Source of the DNA: Gemmatimonadaceae bacterium
GTDB lineage: Bacteria; Gemmatimonadota; Gemmatimonadetes; Gemmatimonadales; Gemmatimonadaceae
DNA length: 64,000 nucleotides
Assembly: GCA_035533755.1 (NCBI GenBank)
Contig: DATLTC010000077.1
Coordinates: forward strand, 1 to 64,000
Reading direction: 5' to 3'
Position numbers and translations under genes: made by a program. The notes under the pieces were generated by a model. The model did no database searches, had not been told where the DNA came from, and saw only the letters and a program-made list of their open reading frames with translations. Positions 19,310-27,809 of this stretch are shown piece by piece (position 1 is the first letter of the stretch; each line of letters begins with the position of its first letter).

Positions 19310-19723
19310 GGCTGGTGGGTGTGTCGGGTGAGAGCGGTGTGTCGATTCGGGAGAAACTACGGTGTGGCGTGCCGGCTGGTGTCCGGGAAATGCTGGGGGG
19401 TCGGGCGGGGTGATGTGAGGATTATTGGAGTCCAGCGATTGCCCCACACGTGAGCCAGAATTAGTAGCCATCTGCATATATTTAATTGATCGGAAGTATC
19501 TGTCGTATATGATCTTACGACATTGCACGCGTTCTGGGCCCCCATTGGTTGCGAGCCATATTGTAGGCAATTGCCCTACACTCTCGTGAGATTTGCGACT
19601 AAAAAGATACGGTTATTCCGTGCATGGCCGGGGCATATCACCCGACGCCGGGCCCGTTCGGTGTTTCCTAGGTTAAGCACACGATCTCAGTAGTTCCTTC
19701 AGTCCTGGTTGCAGGAGCTCTCC
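19310..19723. promoter_or_regulatory. 414-base divergent regulatory region, AT-rich
   Basis: This region between the M13 gene (minus) and the yceI-like gene (plus) is much richer in A+T than its surroundings, especially 19470-19640. It holds the near-perfect palindrome TGTAGGCAATTGCCCTACA (19562-19580), a likely operator. A short minus-strand reading frame at 19357-19545 has no protein-like character and was left out. GCAGGAG (19711-19717) is the ribosome binding site of the next gene. No unambiguous promoter hexamers could be fixed. Confidence 0.5.
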
Positions 19724-20374
19724 ATGAAACGGCTTTCCCTGACTCTCGGTTTCGCTGCCCTGACCCTGATGGGCGCGACCGCCAAGGCACAGGATGGGCG
19801 GGGTACCCGCCTCGTCCTGCGCGATTCGAGCACGCTCTCGCTGGACGGCACGTCGACGATGCACGGCTTCACCTGTCGTACCCAGAACATCGAAGCGCTC
19901 GTCGAGGTGGATTCGAGCTACTCCATCGTACCATTGAACACTCTGGCGCATCCCATGGATCGGGTCGAAGTGACGATTCCCGTGAAGTCGCTCAAGTGCG
20001 GGCATGGCCAGATGGATGACAACATGTACGGCACTCTGCGCGCCAAGGACTACCCGAACATCACCTACGTGCTGCGCGGCTACGACCTGGTGTCGGCGGA
20101 AGCCGCGGCCGACAGCTTCGTGGCGAAGACGCACGGCGTGCTCACGATCGCCGGAAAGGCGAATCAGGTGGACATGACGGTGGTCGGCGGGCGGAGCCCC
20201 AACGGAGTGGCCCGCGCGACCGGCAGCCTGGAGCTCAAGATGTCGGATTTCGGCATCAAGCCCCCGTCGTTCTTCTTCGGGACGCTGCGGGTGGGCGACA
20301 AGATCGTGATCAAGTTCGACCTGTCGGCTGATCAGGCGGCCGCGGTGGCTGCCGGGATCCTGCAGCAGCAATGA
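19724..20374 (+). CDS. YceI-family periplasmic protein
   Basis: The 216-residue protein has a signal peptide (MKRLSLTLGFAALTLMGATA, cut near KAQD) and the YceI lipocalin-like barrel. Its marks are SLDGTSTMHGFTCRT, VEVTIPVKSLKCG, MYGTLRAKDYPNITYVL, the THGVLTIAGKANQVDM strand pair, and a final FGTLRVGDKIVIKFDL. YceI proteins bind long-chain isoprenoid or lipid molecules and respond to acid or osmotic stress in some species. The ATG at 19724 is preceded by AGGAG. It is monocistronic and followed by a strong terminator. Confidence 0.9.
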   Translation: MKRLSLTLGFAALTLMGATAKAQDGRGTRLVLRDSSTLSLDGTSTMHGFTCRTQNIEALVEVDSSYSIVPLNTLAHPMDRVEVTIPVKSLKCGHGQMDDNMYGTLRAKDYPNITYVLRGYDLVSAEAAADSFVAKTHGVLTIAGKANQVDMTVVGGRSPNGVARATGSLELKMSDFGIKPPSFFFGTLRVGDKIVIKFDLSADQAAAVAAGILQQQ

Positions 20375-20392
20375 GGACCTCCGGGTGTCGGG

Positions 20393-20431
20393 AGCGGCGG
20401 ATCCCCGTGGGGGATCCGCCGCTCTTTCTTT
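20393..20431 (+). terminator. Intrinsic terminator of the yceI-like gene
   Basis: A perfect 14-bp stem (20393-20406 with 20410-20423) with a 3-base loop is followed by CTTTCTTTG. It lies 19 bases past the stop. Confidence 0.85.
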
Positions 20432-20457
20432 GGCTACGCCGGTCCGAGGGAGTGCGC

Positions 20458-22035
20458 CTACCGTGGCAGGGTGAAGCGGAACGTCGCGCCCTCGCCCGGA
20501 ACGCTCTCGGCCCAGACCTGGCCGAGATGAGCTTCCACGATCGTCTTGGCGATCGGCAAGCCCAGGCCGGCACCCCGATTGCGCCGGCTCGATTGCCAGT
20601 AGCGATCGAAGATGTGCGCCAGGTGCTCGGCGGGGATTCCCGGACCGGTATCGATCACCGACACGAGCACGCTGGCCAGGTCGGCGGACGCGGTGACGCG
20701 AATGCAGCCGCCGGACGGCGTGAACTTGATCGCGTTGCCGACGATGTTGGAGATCACCTGGGTGATCCGCTCGGGATCGACCTGGACGTCGGGCAGCGGT
20801 TCCTGCCACTCCGTGACGAGCGCCACGCCCTTGTTCGCGGCCAGCGGCGCGAGCGTCCGCAGCGCATCACGGAGCAGGGTGGCGCAGGGCACGCTCCGGA
20901 GATCGACGGCGAATCGCCCGGCTTCGGCGCGGCTCATGTCGAGGAGGTCCTGGATGAGCGTGTCCATCTGCTGGGCCGCGCTCTGGATGACGCTCACCTG
21001 CTCGGTGATCTCGGCGGGAAGGCCCGCGCGATCGGCCGCCTGCAACACGGCGCCGGCGAGCATCTTGACGGCATTCACCGGATTGCGCAGGTCGTGCGAC
21101 ACCACGCTGATGGTATCGTCCCGCGCGCGCACGGCGCGGTGGAGCTGCTCGTGCAGCCGCGCGTTCTCGAGAGCGACGGCGGACCGGTGCGCGAGGTCCT
21201 CGGCGAGAATGAGATCATCGCCGGCGAGCGGGCCGGCACGATCCGCGAAGAGCGTGATTCGGCCGAGCAGCCCGTCACGATGATGCAGCGACACCACCAT
21301 GGCCGTGCGCGGGGCGAGCGCTTCGACGGCGGCCCGATGCGGCGGGGCCACCGCTGCCAGCGCGACGTCCACCGGCACGCCGCCTACCGGCTGCGTTCGC
21401 GAGCCGTCGACGCCCTCGATGGCGGAGAATCGTCTTCCGGCGAGCGTCACGATGTCCGAGTGCTCGACGGTGCCGTCGGCGGACCGTGCCGCCCGCAGAT
21501 GGTAGAACTCGCCGCGGTGCACCATCTCGACGACGGCGAGATCGGCGAACGACGGGATCCACAGCCGGGCAAGCAGCTGGAGCGTTTCGTTCAACTCGAG
21601 CGACGCCGCCAGCAGCGTCGATGTCTCGAGCAGGAAGCGCTGCCGGGCTTCGGCCCGCTTCTGATCGGTGACGTCGCGGAGCACGACCGAGGAGAGGATG
21701 TCGTCGCCGTACGCCAGTTTGGCGATGGCTGCTTCAGCCGGGAACTCCTCGCCGTTCTTGCGTCGGCCTGCGATCGGGCGGCGCTCTCCCATGCGACGGG
21801 AGTGGACCGGGGAGTTGGCGAATTGTTCGACGTGGTGGTGGTGCGTGGCTCGGGCGCTGGCCGGGAGCAGCATCTCGAGGGGCTGCCCGAGCACCTCACC
21901 GGACGTGTAGCCGAAGATCCGTTCGGCACCTTCATTGAAGAACGTCACCCGCTGGTCACGACCGACGCAAATGATCGCATCGGCGGAGATTCCGATGATT
22001 TCAGCTAGCAGTGAGCCGGGAAGCGGTGCGGTCAT
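20458..22035 (-). CDS. PAS-GAF sensor histidine kinase
   Basis: The 525-residue soluble kinase has a PAS domain at about 8-125 (ADAIICVGRDQRVTFFNEGA, IFGYTSGEVLG, and its PAC end LRDVTDQKRAEA). A GAF-like domain spans about 135-295. The HisKA dimerisation helix carries phosphoacceptor H314 in VVSHDLRNPVN, and the HATPase domain carries N (NIVGNAIKFT), G1 (DTGPGIP) and G2 (GAGLGLPIAK) boxes. The ATG at 22035 opens just ahead of the PAS domain. No response regulator is adjacent on this strand; the divergent kinase-regulator pair shares its upstream region. The signal is unknown. Confidence 0.92.
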   Translation of the reverse strand: MTAPLPGSLLAEIIGISADAIICVGRDQRVTFFNEGAERIFGYTSGEVLGQPLEMLLPASARATHHHHVEQFANSPVHSRRMGERRPIAGRRKNGEEFPAEAAIAKLAYGDDILSSVVLRDVTDQKRAEARQRFLLETSTLLAASLELNETLQLLARLWIPSFADLAVVEMVHRGEFYHLRAARSADGTVEHSDIVTLAGRRFSAIEGVDGSRTQPVGGVPVDVALAAVAPPHRAAVEALAPRTAMVVSLHHRDGLLGRITLFADRAGPLAGDDLILAEDLAHRSAVALENARLHEQLHRAVRARDDTISVVSHDLRNPVNAVKMLAGAVLQAADRAGLPAEITEQVSVIQSAAQQMDTLIQDLLDMSRAEAGRFAVDLRSVPCATLLRDALRTLAPLAANKGVALVTEWQEPLPDVQVDPERITQVISNIVGNAIKFTPSGGCIRVTASADLASVLVSVIDTGPGIPAEHLAHIFDRYWQSSRRNRGAGLGLPIAKTIVEAHLGQVWAESVPGEGATFRFTLPR

Positions 22036-22330
22036 CGAGGGCCGGAGAGTGTCTTGCAGGAATCTTAATCCAACGCACGCTCTCGTAGGGGCTTGGGTCG
22101 TCAGGCATTTCCCTACAATGTTCCTGAAAACCCCTGAGCACAAGCCCGTTCATTCCCGACAGTTTGACACCACTCCAAAAACTACGTTCGAGTCGGACCC
22201 ACCTCCAGCCGGCAGACCGCATGACCCACATGGGGATCACCCACTGCAGCTCCGCATCGCGAGCTCTGAGCCACGGCGCCCATCAGCGCCGCCGGGCCCG
22301 GGCGTTGTTCGCGACCACGGTGGGGCTTCT
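22036..22330. promoter_or_regulatory. 295-base divergent region between two histidine kinase genes
   Basis: No gene was found here. A TTGACA box is present on the plus strand at 22164-22169, but no good -10 box stands at the right distance. A patch with CCCTACAATGTTCCTGAAAA (around 22112) is AT-richer than its surroundings and is the likely promoter zone. Confidence 0.35.
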
Positions 22331-23398
22331 GTGACGCCGGTTCCAGTCCTGATGTTGGCGAGCAAACCGTTGGCGGACGCGGCCTCGGAGGTCTCGGGGC
22401 GGCACGCGCTGGGGCGGCGGCTGCTTCGCGTGCCATTGATCGGCAAGCTGTTGGGCGCGAACATGCTGATCGCGGTCGCGGCGATGAGTGCGGCGGCGGT
22501 ATTCGGACATCCGGGACTGTTCGCCCTGGTCTGTCTCGCGTTGACGATCAGCTTCGTGGCCAATGCCCTGTTGGTGCGGCTGGCTCTGCTGCCGCTGGAC
22601 GGGCTTCAGGACGCGGCTCAGCGGGTGTCCGAAGGGGACTTCTCGGCGCGGGTGCCGGGGTCGGCGATCGCCGACCGGCAGATTGCACGGCTCGGCGAAA
22701 CGTTCAACCGGCTGCTGAGCCGGGTGGAGAGCGACCGGGCGCGGATCCGGCATCTGGTGCGGCAGAGTCTGCGGGTGCGCGAGGCGGAGCGGGCGGGGAT
22801 CGCCGACGAACTGCGGGAAGCCACCGCGCAACAACTGTCGGCGCTGACGATGCATCTGGCGGCCGCGATGCGCGAATGCCGCGACCCCGACGTGGCGCCG
22901 ATGCTGTCGGCGGCGCGAGACATCGCCTCGCACATGGTGGAAGAGGTGCAGGGCGTGGCCGAGTCGGTGTATCCCGGGTTGCTCGGGGAATTCGGGCTGC
23001 CGGCGGCGCTGGAGGCGCTGGGGCGCCGCGTGTCGCGGCGCACGAATCTCGACGTCAGCGTGACGTCGGATGGGGTGGACACGCCGTTGCCGCTGGCGCT
23101 GGTGACGGCGCTGTATCGGGTGGCGGAAGAGGCGGTACGGAACGTGGAGGCGCATGCGCATGCAGGATCCGTGTGGCTCAGCCTTTCGCGTGAGGACCAT
23201 ACGATCCGGCTGCAAATCGAGGACGACGGGCGGGGGTTTGACGTCGCGGCGGCGGATCGGACATCGACGGGGATCGGGATCTTCCGGGCGCGGGAGTTGC
23301 TCGCACATGCGGGCGGCGATCTGCAGATTTCAAGTGCCCCCGGAAGCGGAACCAGCGTGGTCGCGACGACCACCGTGCAAGAGGGATTGAATCAGTGA
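22331..23398 (+). CDS. NarL-type sensor kinase homologue lacking the H-box histidine
   Basis: The 355-residue protein has two transmembrane helices (about 43-60 and 62-84), a HAMP segment (86-138; LPLDGLQDAAQRVSEGDFSA), a HisKA_3-like helix (about 150-215) and a HATPase domain. The latter shows RVAEEAVRNVEAHA, DDGRGFD and TGIGIFRARELLAHAGG. In NarL-type kinases the H box reads ELHD; here it is I-A-D-E-L-R-E, with R162 (codon CGG) in place of His. Autophosphorylation at the usual site is therefore not possible. It overlaps the response-regulator gene by 4 bases (GTGA). The start is the GTG at 22331; an ATG at 22352 is an alternative. Confidence 0.85.
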   Translation: MTPVPVLMLASKPLADAASEVSGRHALGRRLLRVPLIGKLLGANMLIAVAAMSAAAVFGHPGLFALVCLALTISFVANALLVRLALLPLDGLQDAAQRVSEGDFSARVPGSAIADRQIARLGETFNRLLSRVESDRARIRHLVRQSLRVREAERAGIADELREATAQQLSALTMHLAAAMRECRDPDVAPMLSAARDIASHMVEEVQGVAESVYPGLLGEFGLPAALEALGRRVSRRTNLDVSVTSDGVDTPLPLALVTALYRVAEEAVRNVEAHAHAGSVWLSLSREDHTIRLQIEDDGRGFDVAAADRTSTGIGIFRARELLAHAGGDLQISSAPGSGTSVVATTTVQEGLNQ

Positions 23399-24057
23399 CA
23401 AACGACATCATTCGCGTCGTCCTGGCGGACGATCACACGGTGGTCCGCGCCGGGTTGAAGGCGGTGCTCGGCGGAGCGAAGGACATCCAGGTGGTGGGAG
23501 AGGTGGCCAACGGCACCGATGCGGTGGCGATGACCGAGAAGCTCGATCCGGACGTCTTGGTGATGGACCTGTCGATGCCGCAGATGGACGGAGCGGAGGC
23601 GACCAAGACGCTCTCGGCGGCCGGCACGCGGACGAAGATCCTGATCCTCACGATGCACTCGCCCGACGAAGCGTTGGTGCCGCTGCTGGAGAGCGGGGCG
23701 AGCGGATTTCTGCAGAAGAGCGCGGCGGACCGGGAGTTGGTGGACGCGGTGCGGGCCGTGGCGCACGGCGACACGTATCTGCAGCCGTCGGCGGCCCGGG
23801 TGCTGGCGGGCGGCTTGCGGAAGAAGGCCGAGCACATCGACGAACGCACGAAGTACGAGCGGCTCACGCAGCGGGAGCGTGACGTGTTGCGGTTGGTGGC
23901 GCAGGGCTATTCGGCGCCGGAGATCGGCGAGCGCCTGTTCATCAGCCCGAAGACCGTGGACACGTACAAGCAGCGGATCCAGGAGAAGCTGGGACTCCAG
24001 CACCGGTCGGAATACGTGCAGTTCGCGTTGCATCTGGGCCTGCTGACCGAGGAGTAA
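23395..24057 (+). CDS. NarL/LuxR-family response regulator
   Basis: The 220-residue protein has a receiver domain (VVLADDHTVVRAGLKAVLGG; phospho-acceptor D in VLVMDLSMPQMDG; K in FLQKSA) and a GerE/LuxR helix-turn-helix (LTQRERDVLRLVAQGYSAPEIGERL, then the FISPKTVDTYKQRIQEKLG recognition segment). All key receiver residues are intact. The GTG start overlaps the kinase stop codon, so the pair is translationally coupled. Because the partner kinase lacks its phosphoacceptor, phosphate may come from another kinase or from a small-molecule donor. Confidence 0.92.
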   Translation: MTNDIIRVVLADDHTVVRAGLKAVLGGAKDIQVVGEVANGTDAVAMTEKLDPDVLVMDLSMPQMDGAEATKTLSAAGTRTKILILTMHSPDEALVPLLESGASGFLQKSAADRELVDAVRAVAHGDTYLQPSAARVLAGGLRKKAEHIDERTKYERLTQRERDVLRLVAQGYSAPEIGERLFISPKTVDTYKQRIQEKLGLQHRSEYVQFALHLGLLTEE

Positions 24058-24182
24058 CCTGGCCCGCAGCCGGGGCCATCCGGCGCGTCGGTTCCCGGGG
24101 CGGCGGGTGCGGAAGCGGTTTGCCGACATTAGTATAAGGGTCCATCCGGGCATGGCGTCCGCGATGTAGCCGAGCTGCTTCA

Positions 24183-25244
24183 ATGACCGCCAATCGCAAC
24201 CTCGAGCCGGCGTCCCGCGTATCGACGGAGCACGCCGGCCACGGATCACGGCCCGTGCTGGTCACGTCCGATCGCCCCAAGCCACCGTCGGGGCACGTGG
24301 ACCGGAATCCGGGCGTGCCGCTCGATCTGGACGTCGTCCGCTCGATCCGGGTGAACCGGAGCGCGGTGGAGCGTCGTGCGGCGACGATTCCCACGCGCCG
24401 CACCGTGAAGAAGGAATGGCAGGCGGGGTGGCTGGTGCGGGCGATCACGCTCATCGATCTGACGACGCTGTCGGGCGACGATACGCCGGGCAACGTGCGC
24501 CGCCTCTGCGCCAAGGCGGCGCACCCGCTGCGCGAGGAGATCGCGCGTGGGCTGGGGGTGGAGCATCTGGGGATCACGGTGGGCGCGGTGTGCGTGTACC
24601 ACGCGATGGTGAAGACCGCGGTGGACGCGCTGCGCGGCACGAACATTCCGGTGGCGGCGGTGTCCACGGGGTTTCCGGCCGGCCTCAGTCCTCTGGAGCA
24701 GCGGATCGAGGAGATCCATGCGTCGGTGGCGGCGGGGGCGCGGGAGATCGACATCGTGATCACGCGTGGCCATGTGCTCACGGGCAACTACGAGGCGCTC
24801 TACGACGAGGTGAAGGCGTTTCGGGCCGCCTGCGGCGATGCACACATGAAGGCAATTCTCGCCACGGGCGAGTTGGCCACGCTGGGCAATGTGGCGCGGG
24901 CGAGCATGGTGGCGATGCAGGCCGGCGCGGATTTCATCAAGACCTCCACGGGCAAGGAGGGGGTGAACGCGACGTTGCCGTTTGCCCTGGTGATGAGCCG
25001 CATGATCCGCGAGTACTTCGACGCGACGGGGTACGCCGTGGGATTCAAGCCGGCGGGTGGCGTGCGCACGTCCAAGCAGGCGTTGGAGTTCCTCTATCTC
25101 ATGAAGGAAGAGCTGGGCAGCCGGTGGTTGCGGGCTGATCTGTTCCGGTTCGGAGCCAGCGGGTTGCTCACCGACATCGAACGGCAGTTGGAGATGTTCC
25201 TCACGGGGCGGTACGCCGCGGGGTACCGGCAGCCGATGGGGTGA
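24183..25244 (+). CDS. deoC: Deoxyribose-phosphate aldolase, long (animal-type) form
   Basis: The 353-residue enzyme splits 2-deoxyribose 5-phosphate into acetaldehyde and glyceraldehyde 3-phosphate. The Schiff-base lysine is K253 in FIKTSTGKEG, and the second lysine lies in GFKPAGGVRT. Unlike the ~220-260-residue bacterial forms, it carries a long N-terminal part (RRTVKKEWQAGWL, ITLIDLTTLSGDDTPGNV) and the C-terminal ending LTGRYAAGYRQPMG. These resemble animal DERA closely. The next gene is an aldehyde dehydrogenase that could oxidise the acetaldehyde. Between the two genes lies a half copy of the TAGGACGG repeat. Confidence 0.93.
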   Translation: MTANRNLEPASRVSTEHAGHGSRPVLVTSDRPKPPSGHVDRNPGVPLDLDVVRSIRVNRSAVERRAATIPTRRTVKKEWQAGWLVRAITLIDLTTLSGDDTPGNVRRLCAKAAHPLREEIARGLGVEHLGITVGAVCVYHAMVKTAVDALRGTNIPVAAVSTGFPAGLSPLEQRIEEIHASVAAGAREIDIVITRGHVLTGNYEALYDEVKAFRAACGDAHMKAILATGELATLGNVARASMVAMQAGADFIKTSTGKEGVNATLPFALVMSRMIREYFDATGYAVGFKPAGGVRTSKQALEFLYLMKEELGSRWLRADLFRFGASGLLTDIERQLEMFLTGRYAAGYRQPMG

Positions 25245-25252
25245 GCCATATG

Positions 25253-25286
25253 GTAGGACGGTAGGAGGGTAGGACGGTAGGACGGA
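25253..25286. repeat. TAGGACGG repeat, half copy 2
   Basis: Four GTAGGACG/GTAGGAGG units in tandem lie 8 bases after the deoC stop codon. The complementary right arm and hairpin core seen in copies 1 and 3 are missing. Confidence 0.7.
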
Positions 25287-25330
25287 CACAGCGTTCACGC
25301 GTTCACACGGCGCTCCAGCAATCCCCGACC

Positions 25331-27730
25331 ATGGCGACAGTTTCCTCGATTTTCGAGACGATGGAGTATGGGCCGGCGCCCGAGAGCAGCGCGGAAGCGA
25401 CGGCCTGGCTCGGCCGGCACGGCCGGGCGTTCGGGCATTTCATCGGCGGCAAGTGGACCAAGCCCGGCAAGACGTTCGACGTGATCGATCCGTCCACGGC
25501 CGAAGTGCTGGCCGGGGTGTCGCAGGGCAGCGCCCGTGATGTGGACGCCGCGGTGGCCGCCGCGCGGCGGGCGCTGCCGGCGTGGCAGGGACTGAGCGGT
25601 CATGCCCGGGCCCGGTTCCTGTACGCGCTGGCGCGCGAGGTACAGAAGAACTCGCGGTTGTTCGCGGTGCTCGAGAGCATGGACAACGGCAAGTCCATCC
25701 GGGAGACGCGCGACATCGACATCCCGCTGGTAGCGCGGCATTTCTACCATCATGCGGGCTGGGCGCAGTTGATGGAAACGGAGTTCGCCGGCTACGGCGC
25801 GGTGGGCGTGGTGGGGCAGATCATCCCGTGGAACTTTCCACTGCTCATGCTGGCGTGGAAGATCGCGCCGGCGATCGCTGCGGGAAACACCGTGGTGCTG
25901 AAGCCCGCGGAGTTCACGCCGCTCTCGGCGCTGCTGTTCGCCGAGGTGGCGGAGCAGGCGGGCATTCCGGCCGGCGTGATCAACGTCGTCACCGGCGACG
26001 GTGACACGGGGCGCGCGATCGTGGAGCATCCGGAGGTGGACAAGATCGCCTTCACGGGCTCCACCGAGGTGGGGCGGATCATCCGGCGTGCCACGGCCGG
26101 GAGCGGCAAGAAGCTGAGCCTCGAGTTGGGCGGGAAGAGTCCGTTCCTGGTGTACGAAGACGCCGACCTGGACAGTGTGGTGGAGGGCGTGGTGGACGCG
26201 ATCTGGTTCAACCAGGGCCAGGTCTGCTGCGCGGGGTCGCGTCTGCTGGTGCAGGAGGGGATCGCCGACCGCCTGATCGCCAAGTTGCGGGCGCGGATGG
26301 AGACGCTGCGCCTGGGGTCGTCGTTGGACAAGGCGGTGGACATGGGGGCGATCGTCGCGCCGGTGCAATTGAAGCGGATTCGCCAACTCGTGGACCAGGG
26401 AATTGCCGAAGGGGCCACGATGTGGCAGCCATCGTGGGCGTGTCCCACGGAGGGTTACTTCTATCCGCCCACGCTGTTCACCGACGTGGAGCCGGCATCG
26501 ACGATCGCGCAGGTGGAGATCTTCGGCCCCGTGCTCGTGGAGATGACGTTCCGGACGCCCGACGAGAGCGTGGCGCTGGCCAACAACACGCCCTACGGGT
26601 TGGCGGCGAGTGTCTGGACGGAGAACATCAACCTCGCGTTGGACATCGCGCCGAAGATCAAGGCGGGTGTCGTGTGGATCAACTCCACGAACATGTTCGA
26701 CGCGTCGGCCGGGTTCGGCGGGTATCGCGAGAGCGGATTCGGCCGGGAGGGCGGGCGCGAGGGGATGTGGGAGTATCTCAAGGCCGAGTGGGAGCACCAT
26801 GCGCCCGCGAAGGGCTCGGTGCGCAGGCGTGCCGCGTCGAGCGCGGGGCAGAGCGCCGAGACGCCGGCGCGCGGCGCGCTGCCGGCGATCGACCGGACGC
26901 CCAAACTGTTCATCGGCGGCAAGCAGGCGCGGCCGGATGCGGCCTACACGCGCCGGATCGTGGGCGCCGGTGGGCGCGTGGTGGGCGAAGTGGGAGAGGG
27001 CAACCGCAAGGACATCCGCAACGCGGTGGAGGCGGCCCACAAGGCGTGGACGGGCTGGGGCAAGGCCACGGGGCACCTGCGGGCGCAGGTCCTGTACTAC
27101 ATCGCCGAGAATCTCGCCGTGCGGGCCGACGAATTCGCGGCGCGCATCGACGCCATGACTGGCGTGGGCAAGCGCGCGGCGGGGCAGGAGGTGGAGGCCT
27201 CGATCTCGCGGCTGTTCACCTATGCGGCGTGGGCCGACAAGTACGACGGCGCGGTGCACAACGTGCCGATTCGCGGCGTGGCGCTGGCGATGAACGAGCC
27301 GATCGGCGTGATCGGCATGGCCTGTCCGGAGCCGCACCCGCTCCTCGGCCTCGTGTCGCTGGTGGCGCCGGCGGTCGCGACGGGGAACGCGGTGGTCGCG
27401 ATCCCGTCGGAGCGCTTTCCGCTCTCGGCCACCGATTTCTACAGCGTGCTGGAAACGTCGGATGTGCCGGCGGGCGTGGTGAACATCGTCACCGGCGGCG
27501 CGCTGGCGCTGGCCAAGGTGCTGGCCGAGCACGACGATGTGGAAGCCATGTGGTATTTCGGTTCACGGGAAGGCGTGCAGACGGTGGAGCATGCCTCGGC
27601 GTCGAACATGAAGCGCACCTGGTGTTCATGGCGCGAGCGTGATTGGACCGACGGGAGCCAGGGCGAGGGACGCGAATTTCTGCGGGCGGCGACGCAGGTG
27701 AAGAACATCTGGATTCCGTATGGGGAGTAG
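25331..27730 (+). CDS. ALDH16-like aldehyde dehydrogenase with two ALDH domains
   Basis: The 799-residue protein has a complete first ALDH domain (about 30-500). It shows the NAD loop GVVGQIIPWNFPLLMLAWK, the general base region ELGGKSPFLVYED and the catalytic C299 in FNQGQVCCAGSR. A partial second ALDH domain (about 520-799) has IGVIGMACPEPHPLLGL and a fold-like repeat but no catalytic Cys motif. This layout matches ALDH16, known from bacteria and animals; bacterial members keep the first-domain cysteine. It probably oxidises an aldehyde, possibly acetaldehyde from the neighbouring DERA. The last codon and stop belong to a TAGGACGG element. Confidence 0.88.
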   Translation: MATVSSIFETMEYGPAPESSAEATAWLGRHGRAFGHFIGGKWTKPGKTFDVIDPSTAEVLAGVSQGSARDVDAAVAAARRALPAWQGLSGHARARFLYALAREVQKNSRLFAVLESMDNGKSIRETRDIDIPLVARHFYHHAGWAQLMETEFAGYGAVGVVGQIIPWNFPLLMLAWKIAPAIAAGNTVVLKPAEFTPLSALLFAEVAEQAGIPAGVINVVTGDGDTGRAIVEHPEVDKIAFTGSTEVGRIIRRATAGSGKKLSLELGGKSPFLVYEDADLDSVVEGVVDAIWFNQGQVCCAGSRLLVQEGIADRLIAKLRARMETLRLGSSLDKAVDMGAIVAPVQLKRIRQLVDQGIAEGATMWQPSWACPTEGYFYPPTLFTDVEPASTIAQVEIFGPVLVEMTFRTPDESVALANNTPYGLAASVWTENINLALDIAPKIKAGVVWINSTNMFDASAGFGGYRESGFGREGGREGMWEYLKAEWEHHAPAKGSVRRRAASSAGQSAETPARGALPAIDRTPKLFIGGKQARPDAAYTRRIVGAGGRVVGEVGEGNRKDIRNAVEAAHKAWTGWGKATGHLRAQVLYYIAENLAVRADEFAARIDAMTGVGKRAAGQEVEASISRLFTYAAWADKYDGAVHNVPIRGVALAMNEPIGVIGMACPEPHPLLGLVSLVAPAVATGNAVVAIPSERFPLSATDFYSVLETSDVPAGVVNIVTGGALALAKVLAEHDDVEAMWYFGSREGVQTVEHASASNMKRTWCSWRERDWTDGSQGEGREFLRAATQVKNIWIPYGE

Positions 27731-27809
27731 GACGGTAGGGGCGTAGGACGGTAGGACGGATAACTGCGGAACGCGGTTATCTGTCCTACTCTCCTACCGT
27801 CCTACCGTC
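27727..27809. repeat. TAGGACGG palindromic element, copy 3
   Basis: Left units 27727-27759, hairpin core ATAACTGCGGAACGCGGTTAT (27760-27780) and right units 27781-27809 form an 83-base imperfect palindrome. Its left edge holds the dehydrogenase stop codon, and its right edge encodes the last eight residues and the TAG stop of the convergent DUF72 gene. Confidence 0.8.

Noticed and set aside
17381-19453. A 690-codon plus frame across the M13 peptidase gene
   Set aside because: It is antisense to the conserved zinc peptidase and has no recognisable domain.
19357-19545. 62-codon minus frame in the AT-rich intergenic region
   Set aside because: It has no ribosome binding site or protein-like composition, and it lies in the likely promoter region of the M13 gene.
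25295-27532. A 745-codon minus frame across the ALDH gene
   Set aside because: It is a mirror frame of a well recognised dehydrogenase, with low-complexity Arg/His-rich translation.
17172-27809. TAGGACGG units as a CRISPR array
   Set aside because: The units are too short and adjacent, with no unique spacers of regular length and no cas genes.
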